Shown one piece after another: positions 7,947-14,568 of a DNA stretch of 23,001 bases (position 1 is the stretch's first letter; the number at the start of each line of letters is the position of its first letter). The position numbers and the translations under genes are program-made. The notes beneath the pieces were generated by a model. It had not been told where the DNA came from and ran no database searches. It saw only the letters and a list, made by a program, of their open reading frames with translations. The stretch is from a virus, in the IMG/VR virus record IMGVR_UViG_3300046006_001220, positions 1 to 23,001 of that record; one strand, written 5' to 3'.

Positions 7947-9203
7947 ATGGCAGAAAATATCGTAGCGGGTTTATTTGGACTAACCCCACAAATGTATGGT
8001 GAGCAACAGCGCAGAAGTGCTTTGCAAGAAGGGATTGATCTTGCTCAATTAGACCCTGCCTCTAGGGGTGCGGCTATGACCTATGCGGGTGCTAAAGGTC
8101 TTGGTACTGCCATTGGTGGTGCTTTTGGAATAGAAGACCCACAACTGAAGCTAATCAGTGCTAGGAATACCATTGCCCAACAGATTGACCAGACCAATCC
8201 TGAGTCGATTCTAAAAGGTGCTCAGATGTTGGCTCAAGCTGGCGACCAACAAGGTGCTATGGCTTTGGCTCAATATGCTCGTCAAGCACAAAGTGAGATG
8301 GCTTTGATGCAACAAAGACGGGCGGCAGAACAGTCTTCATTGGCTACTGCGGCTAAGACTCAATTGTCTGTTAGACAAGAAGAGGAATTACGTGCTGAGT
8401 TGTCTAAACTTGGCCCTGACGCAACTCAAGATCAAGTTATCGGTGTTCTTACTAAATATGGCCCACCAGAGAAAGTTTTGGCGGCTTTAACAGCGGCTCA
8501 AAGCAGAACAGAAGCCACACAAGCTAGAACTGCGGCATCAGAGGCGGCTAATCAAGCTAAGATTGATGCGGCTAAAGTTGTAGCGGATGCCAAGATTGAA
8601 GCGGCTCGAGTGGCTGGTGCTACTGCTTTGCAAATTGCTCAAATGAGGGCTGATTCTGCAAGAGAATTGAGAGCATTAACAGCATCACTTAAAGGCCCTA
8701 AAGTTCTTCCTCCTAGTTTACAGAAAGAAGAAGACAAAGAACTAGAGTTAGTTGATTCATTAACGGCTCGTGAATCCTCATTAGCTCCCGCTATTGCAAC
8801 ATTGACTCCTGATCCTAAGACTGGCAAACCACCTTTGGAACTTGGCCCTGTCAACAATTTGCGTTATCAAGCACAGAATGCGGCAGGTAACTCTACTGTT
8901 GAGAGTCGAAACTATGCTGCTTTACAGCGTTCTGTTCAAGAGGCTACTAACTTGAAGACTGATGCCGCTAAAGGCGTACAAACTGACAAGGATGTGTTGC
9001 GTTTTGCCAACGAACTTATTGCGGCTTTTGGTGGAAATGATACTAAAACAACGCTCGAAGCTCTCAGTAACTTCTCAAAATCTACTGCAAAAGCTAAAGA
9101 AAACGCTCAAAAACGCATTGATAGTCGTCGTGTATCACAGGGTGTAGAACCTTATTACGGCATCAAGGCTGGCACTGCACAAAACCCTATTAAACTAGAC
9201 TAA
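7947..9203 (+). CDS. Probable internal virion protein, helical, unknown function
   Basis: A 418-residue protein starting 9 bases after the repeat protein. The start MAENIVAGLFGLTPQMYGEQ and a following Ala/Gly segment (about residues 40-65) are followed by long, Gln/Ala/Glu-rich helices (about 80-250) with clear coiled-coil character (for example residues 185-240, rich in AAxxAKIDAAK). The C-terminal part (about 265-418) contains ordinary globular sequence. No enzyme motif is visible. Together with its neighbours it forms a three-gene set of large helical proteins after the fibre, the usual place for ejection or core proteins in short-tailed phages, so it probably enters the cell with the DNA. 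That role is inference. Confidence 0.7.
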   Translation: MAENIVAGLFGLTPQMYGEQQRRSALQEGIDLAQLDPASRGAAMTYAGAKGLGTAIGGAFGIEDPQLKLISARNTIAQQIDQTNPESILKGAQMLAQAGDQQGAMALAQYARQAQSEMALMQQRRAAEQSSLATAAKTQLSVRQEEELRAELSKLGPDATQDQVIGVLTKYGPPEKVLAALTAAQSRTEATQARTAASEAANQAKIDAAKVVADAKIEAARVAGATALQIAQMRADSARELRALTASLKGPKVLPPSLQKEEDKELELVDSLTARESSLAPAIATLTPDPKTGKPPLELGPVNNLRYQAQNAAGNSTVESRNYAALQRSVQEATNLKTDAAKGVQTDKDVLRFANELIAAFGGNDTKTTLEALSNFSKSTAKAKENAQKRIDSRRVSQGVEPYYGIKAGTAQNPIKLD

Positions 9204-9214
9204 AGGTAAGCATC

Positions 9215-10750
9215 ATGGCGACTGTTTATGAATACAAAGGCGCAACCTATGAATTGCCTGATGGCTTATCAAATGAAGCCGCTTTAGCAAAGATTAAGGC
9301 TAGTTTAGGTGAAGCAGAGGGACAACCTTCTTCACAACCTGCTGGTCAACTTACTCCTCAACCTATGTCTTTTGCCGAAGCTCCAAAAGAGCAAGGGTTG
9401 GGTGATCTTCTTAGACGACAACTTGGTTTGGCTACTCGTGCCGTAGTTACTGGTGTTTCTGCCCCAGCAAACATCGTTACAGACTTTTTAAGTGGCGCAG
9501 CTAATGTTGGTGCAAACATTATTGGATCAGAGAAACGTGTGCCTTATTTATCGAAAGAACAAAGCAAAGGTTTGACTCAACTTGGCGTTCCAGAACCCGA
9601 AACTGGTGCTGAACGGGCGGCTCAAGTTGGTATGCAAGCATTGACATCAGCAGGTGGAATGGCGGCAATGGCTCCCAAAACAATTTTTGGTGCTGATTTG
9701 GCTCGTCAACTCCCTGCCGCTACTGTTGCACCTATGGCTGCACAACCTGTTGCAGAAATAACAAAAGAAATAACTGGAAGTGACTTAGCCGCAACAATTG
9801 CCGCTTTGGGTGTTTCTGGTGCTGTGGGTAAATATACGGGAGATGTTGCGGGTCGAATTGCCGCAGGTAAACAACCTACCACTACGATGGCTGATGTTCA
9901 ACAAAAAGCAAGTCGTGCTTATACAAAGGTTAGCGATCAAGGGATTGAAATATCTGGTCAAAACGCCACAAGCCTTGTTGACAAAATAAAAACTCGTTTA
10001 GACGCTGTTGATTACATTCCAGAAAATGCCGCACCTGTTGCCAACATTTTGAACAAATACGAAAGTATCCTTCAACGTGGAAACATTACGTTTGATAATA
10101 TTGAGCAAATGCGTAGATTGGCAAATAATCTAAAAAGCAATCCAGACAAAAACATTCGTAGACTTGCGAGTGAAATGGTTGATAGCATTGATGACCACGT
10201 TGCCGCATTGTCTCCAAAAGATGTGGTATCTGGTGCGGGTGGGATTGATGTTGCCGTTAAAACAATCATGGAAGCCCGTAAAGACTTTAGAAATCTGAGT
10301 CGTGCAACAACACTTCAAAATGTTTTAGATATTGCAGAAACTAAAGCATTAAATCCAACCGCCTCTGAAAGCGAGTTAATTCGTCAAGGATTTATTACTC
10401 TTGCTGCCAACAAAAGCAAAATGAGCCTGTTTAGCAAAGATGAGCAAAATGCCATTAAAGCGGTTGTTAAAGGTAGTTCATTAGACCCATTGTTGACTCT
10501 AATGGCTAAGTTCAACCCACAGCGTAGTCAAATCATGGCTGGTGGAGCTTTTGCGGGTTCAATTGCAAAGCCAGAAATAGCAATTCCAATTGCTGCCGCA
10601 GGTTTTGGTGCAGACAAGTTACAAGCATTGTTGCGTAGACAATCTGCTGAAAGTGCAATGAGTGGTTTATTAACAGGCACAACACCTGGCCCTCAACCAT
10701 CTTATTACACTCGTGGCTTGTTAAGCACAATGATGAATCCCCCTCAGTAA
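9215..10750 (+). CDS. Probable internal virion / ejection protein
   Basis: A 511-residue protein, 11 bases after the previous gene, with a GGTAAG ribosome site. Its first 30 residues (YEYKGATYELPDGLSNEAAL) form a small domain often seen at the N-terminus of virion proteins from aquatic phages, followed by a Pro/Gln linker (about 38-55). Residues about 70-210 are Gly/Ala-rich with several hydrophobic stretches that could insert in a membrane. Residues about 225-430 are charged helices. A further Ala/Gly-rich hydrophobic patch lies near 440-470. No lytic enzyme motif is seen. The stop codon overlaps the next start as TAATG. A role in crossing the cell envelope during DNA ejection is inferred. 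Confidence 0.7.
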   Translation: MATVYEYKGATYELPDGLSNEAALAKIKASLGEAEGQPSSQPAGQLTPQPMSFAEAPKEQGLGDLLRRQLGLATRAVVTGVSAPANIVTDFLSGAANVGANIIGSEKRVPYLSKEQSKGLTQLGVPEPETGAERAAQVGMQALTSAGGMAAMAPKTIFGADLARQLPAATVAPMAAQPVAEITKEITGSDLAATIAALGVSGAVGKYTGDVAGRIAAGKQPTTTMADVQQKASRAYTKVSDQGIEISGQNATSLVDKIKTRLDAVDYIPENAAPVANILNKYESILQRGNITFDNIEQMRRLANNLKSNPDKNIRRLASEMVDSIDDHVAALSPKDVVSGAGGIDVAVKTIMEARKDFRNLSRATTLQNVLDIAETKALNPTASESELIRQGFITLAANKSKMSLFSKDEQNAIKAVVKGSSLDPLLTLMAKFNPQRSQIMAGGAFAGSIAKPEIAIPIAAAGFGADKLQALLRRQSAESAMSGLLTGTTPGPQPSYYTRGLLSTMMNPPQ

Positions 10751-10842
10751 TGAGAGACTATGCCGAAGCTATTATCGCTGCGGTATGTATTAGTGCTTTT
10801 GTCATTTTTTGTAGCTACATTATTGTTTGGTGTTTTCCGTGA
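10750..10842 (+). CDS. 30-residue membrane peptide, overlapping frame
   Basis: An ATG sharing its A with the TAA of the preceding gene opens a frame for MRDYAEAIIAAV followed by about 18 strongly hydrophobic residues (CISAFVIFCSYIIVW) ending CFP. It is almost wholly a single transmembrane helix with a charged N-terminus. It overlaps, in another frame, the 62-residue membrane protein that starts at 10760. Support is the TAATG coupling and the clean topology; no strong ribosome site is seen. Either this frame or both may be translated. Its place in front of the lysis genes would suit a holin-like or accessory lysis peptide, but that is a guess. Confidence 0.5.
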   Translation: MRDYAEAIIAAVCISAFVIFCSYIIVWCFP

Positions 10843-10948
10843 TCGTCTAAAGGCGGCAACCATAGAGTACCGATGTATTAAATGGACTTGGGTTGGAGAT
10901 GTGTATAACCGAAGGGTTATCTGTCTTAAATGGGAGAAGGTGAAATGA
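10760..10948 (+). CDS. Small membrane protein with basic Trp-rich tail
   Basis: 62 residues: a hydrophobic N-terminal helix (about 5-25, LSLRYVLVLLSFFVATLLF), then a soluble tail with IKWTWVGDVYNRRVICLKW. The tail looks like a genuine folded motif, with alternating Trp/aromatic and charged residues, and similar tails occur in small proteins of aquatic phages. It uses a GAGAG-type ribosome site and ends in an ATGA overlap with the next gene. The helix could be an uncleaved anchor or signal sequence, placing the tail in the periplasm. Function unknown; a role in lysis or superinfection exclusion is possible from context. Confidence 0.65.
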   Translation: MPKLLSLRYVLVLLSFFVATLLFGVFRDRLKAATIEYRCIKWTWVGDVYNRRVICLKWEKVK

Positions 10949-11439
10949 TTGATCCGATGACGGCTCTAGCTGGCATTCAGCAAGCTATTTCGATGGTTAA
11001 GAAGGCGAGTAAGGTCGCCAATGATTTAGGTTCTCTTGCTCCAATGATTGGCAAGATGTTCGATGCCAAGAGTACCGCTACTAAAGCATTGATTGAGGCT
11101 AAAAAGGGCAAAGGTTCCAATATGGGAACTGCTCTCCAGATTGAGATGGCTCTTGAACAGGCTAGAGCATTTGAGGAAGAGTTAAAGATGCTCTTCATGA
11201 CCACAGGTAAGGTTGACGTTTGGAACAAGATTAAGGCTCGTCAAGACCAGATGGACATTGATGATGCTAGAGAACTTAGGGCTTTAGAGAGAGCAGATAA
11301 GAAAGCTAAACAAGAAGAAGAAGAGATGCAAGAGTTAGCCATGATTATTGGTGGTGTGGCTTTTGTTTTGTTCTTGGTTGGAATTGGTATTTATGAACTC
11401 ATGGAGTTTTGCGATACCACTAAAAGGTGTGGTCGGTGA
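10945..11439 (+). CDS. Helical protein with C-terminal membrane segment, unknown function
   Basis: I place the start at 10945, in the ATGA overlap with the preceding stop and after a GGAGAAGGTGA ribosome site, instead of an in-frame ATG 15 bases upstream. The protein (164 residues) begins MIDPMTALAGIQQAISMVKKAS and is mainly charged amphipathic helix, with a Lys/Glu-rich segment around residues 110-130 and one strong transmembrane helix near the end (AMIIGGVAFVLFLVGIGIYE, about 135-155). The bulk is likely cytoplasmic or virion-internal. Similar proteins sit between ejection and lysis genes in aquatic podovirus-like genomes, with no known function. Confidence 0.7.
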   Translation: MIDPMTALAGIQQAISMVKKASKVANDLGSLAPMIGKMFDAKSTATKALIEAKKGKGSNMGTALQIEMALEQARAFEEELKMLFMTTGKVDVWNKIKARQDQMDIDDARELRALERADKKAKQEEEEMQELAMIIGGVAFVLFLVGIGIYELMEFCDTTKRCGR

Positions 11440-11591
11440 ATGAGTATCAGAAGACTTTTGACCTATGCCTCAAGATATTCGTTTACGGGTGTGTGGCATT
11501 ATGGTTTCTTGGCTTCTTAAAGTTCTTGCCTGATGATTTGTCGGACAAGATTGTTAATCTTCTACTTGGAAGGGTTGGGTTAGGGAAATGA
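11436..11591 (+). CDS. 51-residue membrane protein with GTG start
   Basis: The GTG at 11436 overlaps the preceding stop as GTGA and follows an AAAGGTG ribosome site. The product reads (M)NEYQKTFDLCLKIF, then a transmembrane helix (about 12-30, containing VALWFLGFLKFL), then an acidic turn and a C-terminal amphipathic segment ending VGLGK. An ATG in another frame at 11440 gives only 26 residues and is less likely. The gene ends in an ATGA overlap with the next one. One-helix proteins of this size beside endolysin genes can be holins or accessory lysis proteins, but nothing here proves it. Confidence 0.65.
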   Translation: MNEYQKTFDLCLKIFVYGCVALWFLGFLKFLPDDLSDKIVNLLLGRVGLGK

Positions 11592-11758
11592 GAATTACCA
11601 CTTACCAACAGAATGCTCAAATGTTGTCAGAGGCTCACAGGATGATCCACCAACAGAATATGAAGCGTTTAGCAGAACTAACCAGACAAGCTGAACAACA
11701 ACAGAGAATCCATGAGATTAAGACTCAATGGGCTAAGTCTGTGGACATCAAAGCATGA
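11588..11758 (+). CDS. 56-residue Gln-rich helical protein
   Basis: It begins in an ATGA overlap after a GGGTTAGGGAAATG ribosome site and ends in an ATGA overlap with the lipoprotein gene. The product (MRITTYQQNAQMLSEAHRM...) is rich in Gln, His, Arg and Met, with residues about 8-45 predicted by eye to be one continuous amphipathic helix or short coiled coil. There is no membrane segment or signal peptide. The perfect fit between two overlapping genes is the main evidence that it is real. Function unknown. Confidence 0.65.
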   Translation: MRITTYQQNAQMLSEAHRMIHQQNMKRLAELTRQAEQQQRIHEIKTQWAKSVDIKA

Positions 11759-11946
11759 GATACCTACTGCTTCTTTTGTTGCTCAGTGGATGCAAAGATG
11801 TCTACAGGTATCCCTGCCAGAATCCTGATAACTTTCATGCACCTGATTGCCAGAAACCGAAGTGTTTGTTTACCCAACAATGCCCTGAATACTTAGTAGC
11901 CCCTATCTTGGAGAAAAAGGTCAATGACATCCAACCAGAAAAATGA
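11755..11946 (+). CDS. Small Cys-rich lipoprotein
   Basis: A 63-residue protein with a very short signal sequence: MRY, seven leucines, then a lipobox LSGC with the lipid-bearing Cys at residue 13. The mature part has five more cysteines (including PCQNPD, DCQKPKC and CP) and several prolines, suggesting a small disulfide-linked periplasmic or outer-membrane protein. It is embedded in the membrane-protein cluster ahead of the spanins, overlaps the upstream gene by ATGA, and its 3' end overlaps the next gene by 23 bases. It resembles small lipoproteins common in aquatic phages; function unknown, with a role in lysis or exclusion possible. Confidence 0.75.
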   Translation: MRYLLLLLLLSGCKDVYRYPCQNPDNFHAPDCQKPKCLFTQQCPEYLVAPILEKKVNDIQPEK

Positions 11947-12427
11947 GCCATTGAGTACAGAGGCTTTTGAGGTCAGAATTTGGGGCTTTGTAGTGGTTGT
12001 AGTCACTCTTATTCTGTGCATCATTGTTATTGCACTACTCTATTCTGTGACATTCGTCACTCAGCCAATCAAGAGTATGGCTCCAATTGACCAAGCCTAC
12101 ACCAAGATGTTGAACGACATCGTTCTTTTGATTGTTGGCGGTATCGGTGGAGTGATGACTAAAAGGGCGGCAGGTGCGGCTTCTAAGATGTTTAACCCTC
12201 CACCAATGTGTCAACCAATGGGCTATGGAGGCTCTCAGGGCGGTTTTAACGCCTCCTACGGGGCTTCTAACACATGGACTTCACCCTCGGGTGCTATGCC
12301 AGCTTGGGTGAATCCTCCTTTGGATGAATCTTGGACACCTGGCCCTCCTCCGACTACTCCTCCTGACCACTTAGAAGATGACCATGAGCGTGAAGAATTA
12401 GCACAAGCAAGAAAAGAGGCTGAATAA
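11924..12427 (+). CDS. Two-helix membrane protein with Pro-rich tail
   Basis: 167 residues. The start at 11924 lies inside the end of the lipoprotein gene and follows GGAGAAAAAGG. A first transmembrane helix covers about residues 19-46 (very Val/Ile-rich, WGFVVVVVTLILCIIVIALL) and a second, more Gly-rich one about 63-82 (DIVLLIVGGIGGVMTKRA). The C-terminal half is soluble, Gly/Pro/Ser-rich (PGPPPTTPPD near 146) and ends in an acidic helix. The two-helix layout directly before the spanins and endolysin makes it the best holin candidate in the window, although the long Pro-rich tail is not usual for a holin. It could equally be a virion membrane protein. Confidence 0.7.
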   Translation: MTSNQKNEPLSTEAFEVRIWGFVVVVVTLILCIIVIALLYSVTFVTQPIKSMAPIDQAYTKMLNDIVLLIVGGIGGVMTKRAAGAASKMFNPPPMCQPMGYGGSQGGFNASYGASNTWTSPSGAMPAWVNPPLDESWTPGPPPTTPPDHLEDDHEREELAQARKEAE

Positions 12428-12924
12428 TGTTCCCTATTCCTTTACCTTGGTTAATTGTGGGTGTTTTGGTATCTCTCTTTGGTACATACCGAGTTGGACA
12501 CCATTATGGGTGGCTAGAACGTGATGGCGACATGAAGATAGCCATTGCCAAGAAGAATGAAGAATCTCGTAAAACAGAACAGCAACTGAACGAACAAATC
12601 AACCAAAACGCTACTAAATTACTGGAGGCTACCAATGCTATCAATCAAAAGACTTCTGCCCTTGCTGTTGCCAATCGTGCTGGCAAGTTGCGCCTCTGCC
12701 CCACCAGTTACGTACAAGCCCCCACAAGTACCTCCGTTGCCACCACAGATACAAAAGCAACCAGTGAACCTGACAGATCGCCTGACACAGCTTCTGATGC
12801 CGAAAGAGCAACCATCGAAGCCATCGCAGAAATAGTGGCACAGGGAGATCGGAACACTATTGCATTGAATGCTTGTGTAGATTCTTACAATGATGTTAGG
12901 AATTTGTTAAATGATAAACGCTGA
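12427..12924 (+). CDS. Rz: Rz-like inner-membrane spanin subunit
   Basis: 165 residues with the classic layout of an i-spanin: a short N-terminal membrane anchor (FPIPLPWLIVGVLVSLFGTY, about 2-21) followed by a long, charged coiled-coil periplasmic domain (about 38-90, EESRKTEQQLNEQINQ) and a looser C-terminal part. A proline-rich lipoprotein, the matching Rz1 partner, is nested in the +1 frame. Known Rz/Rz1 pairs bridge the periplasm and fuse inner and outer membranes in the last lysis step of Gram-negative hosts. The gene shares its first base region with the preceding stop and overlaps the endolysin start by 14 bases. The nested partner makes this assignment firm. Confidence 0.85.
   Translation: MFPIPLPWLIVGVLVSLFGTYRVGHHYGWLERDGDMKIAIAKKNEESRKTEQQLNEQINQNATKLLEATNAINQKTSALAVANRAGKLRLCPTSYVQAPTSTSVATTDTKATSEPDRSPDTASDAERATIEAIAEIVAQGDRNTIALNACVDSYNDVRNLLNDKR
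12635..12835 (+). CDS. Rz1: Rz1-like outer-membrane spanin lipoprotein, nested in Rz
   Basis: 66 residues, wholly inside the Rz-like gene in another frame. It has a basic N-terminus (MLSIKR), a Leu-rich hydrophobic core and a lipobox LASC with the lipid-bearing Cys at residue 19. The mature part is proline-rich (APPVTYKPPQVPPLPPQI), which is the hallmark of Rz1-type o-spanins. An internal ribosome site (CTGGAGG) precedes the ATG. In the known system the lipoprotein sits in the outer membrane and binds the Rz C-terminus. An antisense frame also stays open here and is not considered a gene. Confidence 0.85.
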   Translation: MLSIKRLLPLLLPIVLASCASAPPVTYKPPQVPPLPPQIQKQPVNLTDRLTQLLMPKEQPSKPSQK

Positions 12925-13504
12925 ACAACTCAAAGAACTTCACATTGGTGCTGAGTGGCTAGATGGTCTAAATGCTACTTTTGAGCGTTTTGACATTATG
13001 AATCCACTTAGAAAAGCGGCTTTCATTGGTCAATGTGGGCATGAAAGCGGTAACTTTAAGATGCTTACCGAAAACCTGAACTATCGTGCAGAGGCTTTAC
13101 AGAAACTATGGCCTAAAAGGTTTGATGCTGCCAAGGCTCAGGCGTGTGCTAGAAATCCAAAGCTCATTGCCACGACTGTCTACAGCAACCGAATGGGCAA
13201 CAGGGATGAGGCTTCAGGGGATGCCTGGCGGTTTATTGGCAGAGGATGTATCCAACTAACTGGCTCGGCTAATTATTTCCATGCAGGGAAGGCTCTAGGG
13301 GTTGATCTCATTATGAACCCCGAGTTAGTGGCTACTCCTATGTATGCCGCACTAACTGCGGGATGGTTTTGGGATACGCATAAGCTAAACCAATACGCTG
13401 ATTCCCGTGACTATAAAACCATGACCAAAAAGATCAATGGTGGTTTTATTGGCTTAGACGACAGAATCAAGCATATTGAACACGCAATAGCAGTTTTGAC
13501 CTAA
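12911..13504 (+). CDS. Endolysin, glycoside hydrolase family 19 (chitinase-like muramidase)
   Basis: 197 residues. The GH19 catalytic signature is clear: FIGQCGHESGNFKMLTENLNY (about 38-58), with Glu45 after His44 as the likely general acid and Glu54 as the second catalytic Glu. Further family motifs are YSNRMGN, GDAWRFIGRGCIQLTGSANY (about 104-123) and AAGWFW-like (TAGWFWD). Length suits a single-domain phage endolysin without a wall-binding domain or signal peptide, so export would need a holin. Known members cut peptidoglycan glycan strands in Gram-negative cells. The start overlaps Rz by 14 bases; the TAA overlaps the last codon of the opposing gene. Confidence 0.88.
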   Translation: MINAEQLKELHIGAEWLDGLNATFERFDIMNPLRKAAFIGQCGHESGNFKMLTENLNYRAEALQKLWPKRFDAAKAQACARNPKLIATTVYSNRMGNRDEASGDAWRFIGRGCIQLTGSANYFHAGKALGVDLIMNPELVATPMYAALTAGWFWDTHKLNQYADSRDYKTMTKKINGGFIGLDDRIKHIEHAIAVLT

Positions 13505-13716
13505 GAAAACCTCGCAGGACAGTCTCTACCTTGATTGCAAGTGTTTAAACAAGGTGGGCAAGACTTCATATTCCTCACAAAAGTAGCGAAACTCTGCGAG
13601 GTGTCACCAAAGGCTTTCATCTTGTCAAACTCCTTGGCAACCTCCTCAAGCACTTCGTTTCGGTCTGGTCTATCAATGAATTCATGGTCATTGAGCCATG
13701 TTCTGATGATTCCCAT
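13501..13716 (-). CDS. Small protein with C-terminal Cys cluster, unknown function
   Basis: 71 residues, last gene of the leftward operon. The N-terminal part (MGIIRTWLNDHEFIDRPDRNEVLEEV in outline) is charged and helical; the C-terminus holds four Cys in CPPCLNTCNQGRDC (about 53-66), a plausible zinc or disulfide knuckle. A GGAGGG ribosome site lies about 10 bases before the ATG. Its start adjoins the stop of the upstream gene. Its stop codon overlaps that of the convergent endolysin gene. I do not recognise the family. Confidence 0.7.
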   Translation of the reverse strand: MGIIRTWLNDHEFIDRPDRNEVLEEVAKEFDKMKAFGDTSQSFATFVRNMKSCPPCLNTCNQGRDCPARFS

Positions 13717-13902
13717 TTATCTAACCCTCCTCAAGGGTACTTCTGTTCTCTCAATAGGTGGTGGTGGGGTCATACTCTCTGAGGGAGGAATCCAACCATG
13801 CTTTCTCCACAGGGTTTGAACGTCTGATCCAGACTCCCATTTGAAGTCTTTTAGTGGGACTGAAGGGTAGCTAATCTTGGAATGTGGTGGTTTTTCTATC
13901 AT
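13717..13902 (-). CDS. Small Pro-rich protein, unknown function
   Basis: 61 residues, starting in an ATGA overlap with the winged-helix gene upstream. The middle (KDFKWESGSDVQTLWRKHGWIPP) looks like a short folded segment with two Trp, followed by a Pro-rich stretch (PPSESMTPPPPIER) and a basic end (VPLRRVR). No signal, membrane helix or catalytic motif. Small proteins with a WRKHGW-type centre occur in other aquatic phages, without known function. Coupling with its neighbours suggests co-expression with the recombination genes. Confidence 0.65.
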   Translation of the reverse strand: MIEKPPHSKISYPSVPLKDFKWESGSDVQTLWRKHGWIPPSESMTPPPPIERTEVPLRRVR

Positions 13903-14231
13903 TTTGCTGCCCGCATAATTCGTTGATTTCTGCCAAACCGACCTCGTTTGACACCCGAAACTTCAATAAATCCTTTGTCTAACAAAGCACGATACCTTGC
14001 TGTTATTGAGGAATATGGGTAGTTTGGGAACATACCAAGGATGTCGTCTGAAATACACCCCTCTGGGAAGCTTTTAATGGCCTCATAGACCATTGTTTCT
14101 AGCTTGGTGGTATCAACTGCTTGAGCCGCCTGATGGCTCGTTGTGGGGTCTTCTCTTCTAGCCAGTTTAAACGCTGCCGTACCGAAGAATCTTCCGACTG
14201 TCTCATTCATGTTATCAAAAAATGTACTCAT
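13899..14231 (-). CDS. Winged-helix DNA-binding-type protein
   Basis: 110 residues. After a short N-terminal part, REDPTTSHQAAQAVDTT (about 26-42) leads into a compact helix-turn-helix: LETMVYEAIKSFPEGCI, SDDILGMFPNYPYSSITARYRALLDKGFI (helices at about 44-55, 61-68 and 73-86), ending in a basic wing (KRGRFGRNQRIMRAAK). This layout matches winged-helix proteins that recur near recombination or nuclease genes in phages. It starts after a strong AGGAGTTAATA ribosome site. A transcription or DNA-structure role is likely, but the target is unknown. An 88-base gap separates it from the upstream gene, so it might have its own promoter. Confidence 0.75.
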   Translation of the reverse strand: MSTFFDNMNETVGRFFGTAAFKLARREDPTTSHQAAQAVDTTKLETMVYEAIKSFPEGCISDDILGMFPNYPYSSITARYRALLDKGFIEVSGVKRGRFGRNQRIMRAAK

Positions 14232-14319
14232 TATTAACTCCTATTGGGTGGGGCTACGACTGCTCGTCTACAAGCTTTCAAAAAGTATAAAACAGCTTTC
14301 ACCCCGTGGTTATATTAAC

Positions 14320-14568
14320 TCAAAAGGGCAAATCCGACTCATCAAAACTTGCCTTTTTAGGGGCTTGTTTGGGCTGATAGTCTTCTTTAGGTGATACTGC
14401 TAAACCCATGAATTTGCCTGACTTTCCTTCTTTGACCCAAGCACTGAGCCAGTAGTCTTTGCCATCAACAGTGATATTTCCCTTATAGTGAGGATGCTTA
14501 TCGGTTTCCTTCTTATCATTAGAAAAAAGCACCCCACTATTGTTTCTTTGCTCTGATTTATTTTCCAT
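14320..14568 (-). CDS. Small ssDNA-binding-protein-like protein with SSB-type tip
   Basis: 82 residues. The core reads NSGVLFSNDKKETDKHPHYKG, VDGKDYWLSAWVKE, GKSGKFMGLAV: an N-x-G-x-L-F opening followed by strands typical of small OB-like phage proteins of the DUF736 style. The C-terminus ends FDESDLPF, the acidic D-x-D-x-P-F tip by which bacterial SSB recruits repair and replication partners. It follows the DUF1071-type annealing protein, interrupted by a homing endonuclease gene. Together these suggest a role in handling single-stranded DNA. Its ribosome site (AAGGAG) lies inside the end of the HNH gene. A true SSB would be longer, so this is a proposal. Confidence 0.6.
   Translation of the reverse strand: MENKSEQRNNSGVLFSNDKKETDKHPHYKGNITVDGKDYWLSAWVKEGKSGKFMGLAVSPKEDYQPKQAPKKASFDESDLPF

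Noticed and set aside
11440-11520. 26-codon ATG frame after 11439
   Set aside because: The GTG frame at 11436 is longer, coupled by GTGA and ATGA at its two ends, and codes a clean membrane helix.
12641-12841. 66-codon minus-strand frame inside the spanin genes
   Set aside because: Antisense to the dual-coded Rz/Rz1 region; Trp/Leu/Arg-rich and without a ribosome site.
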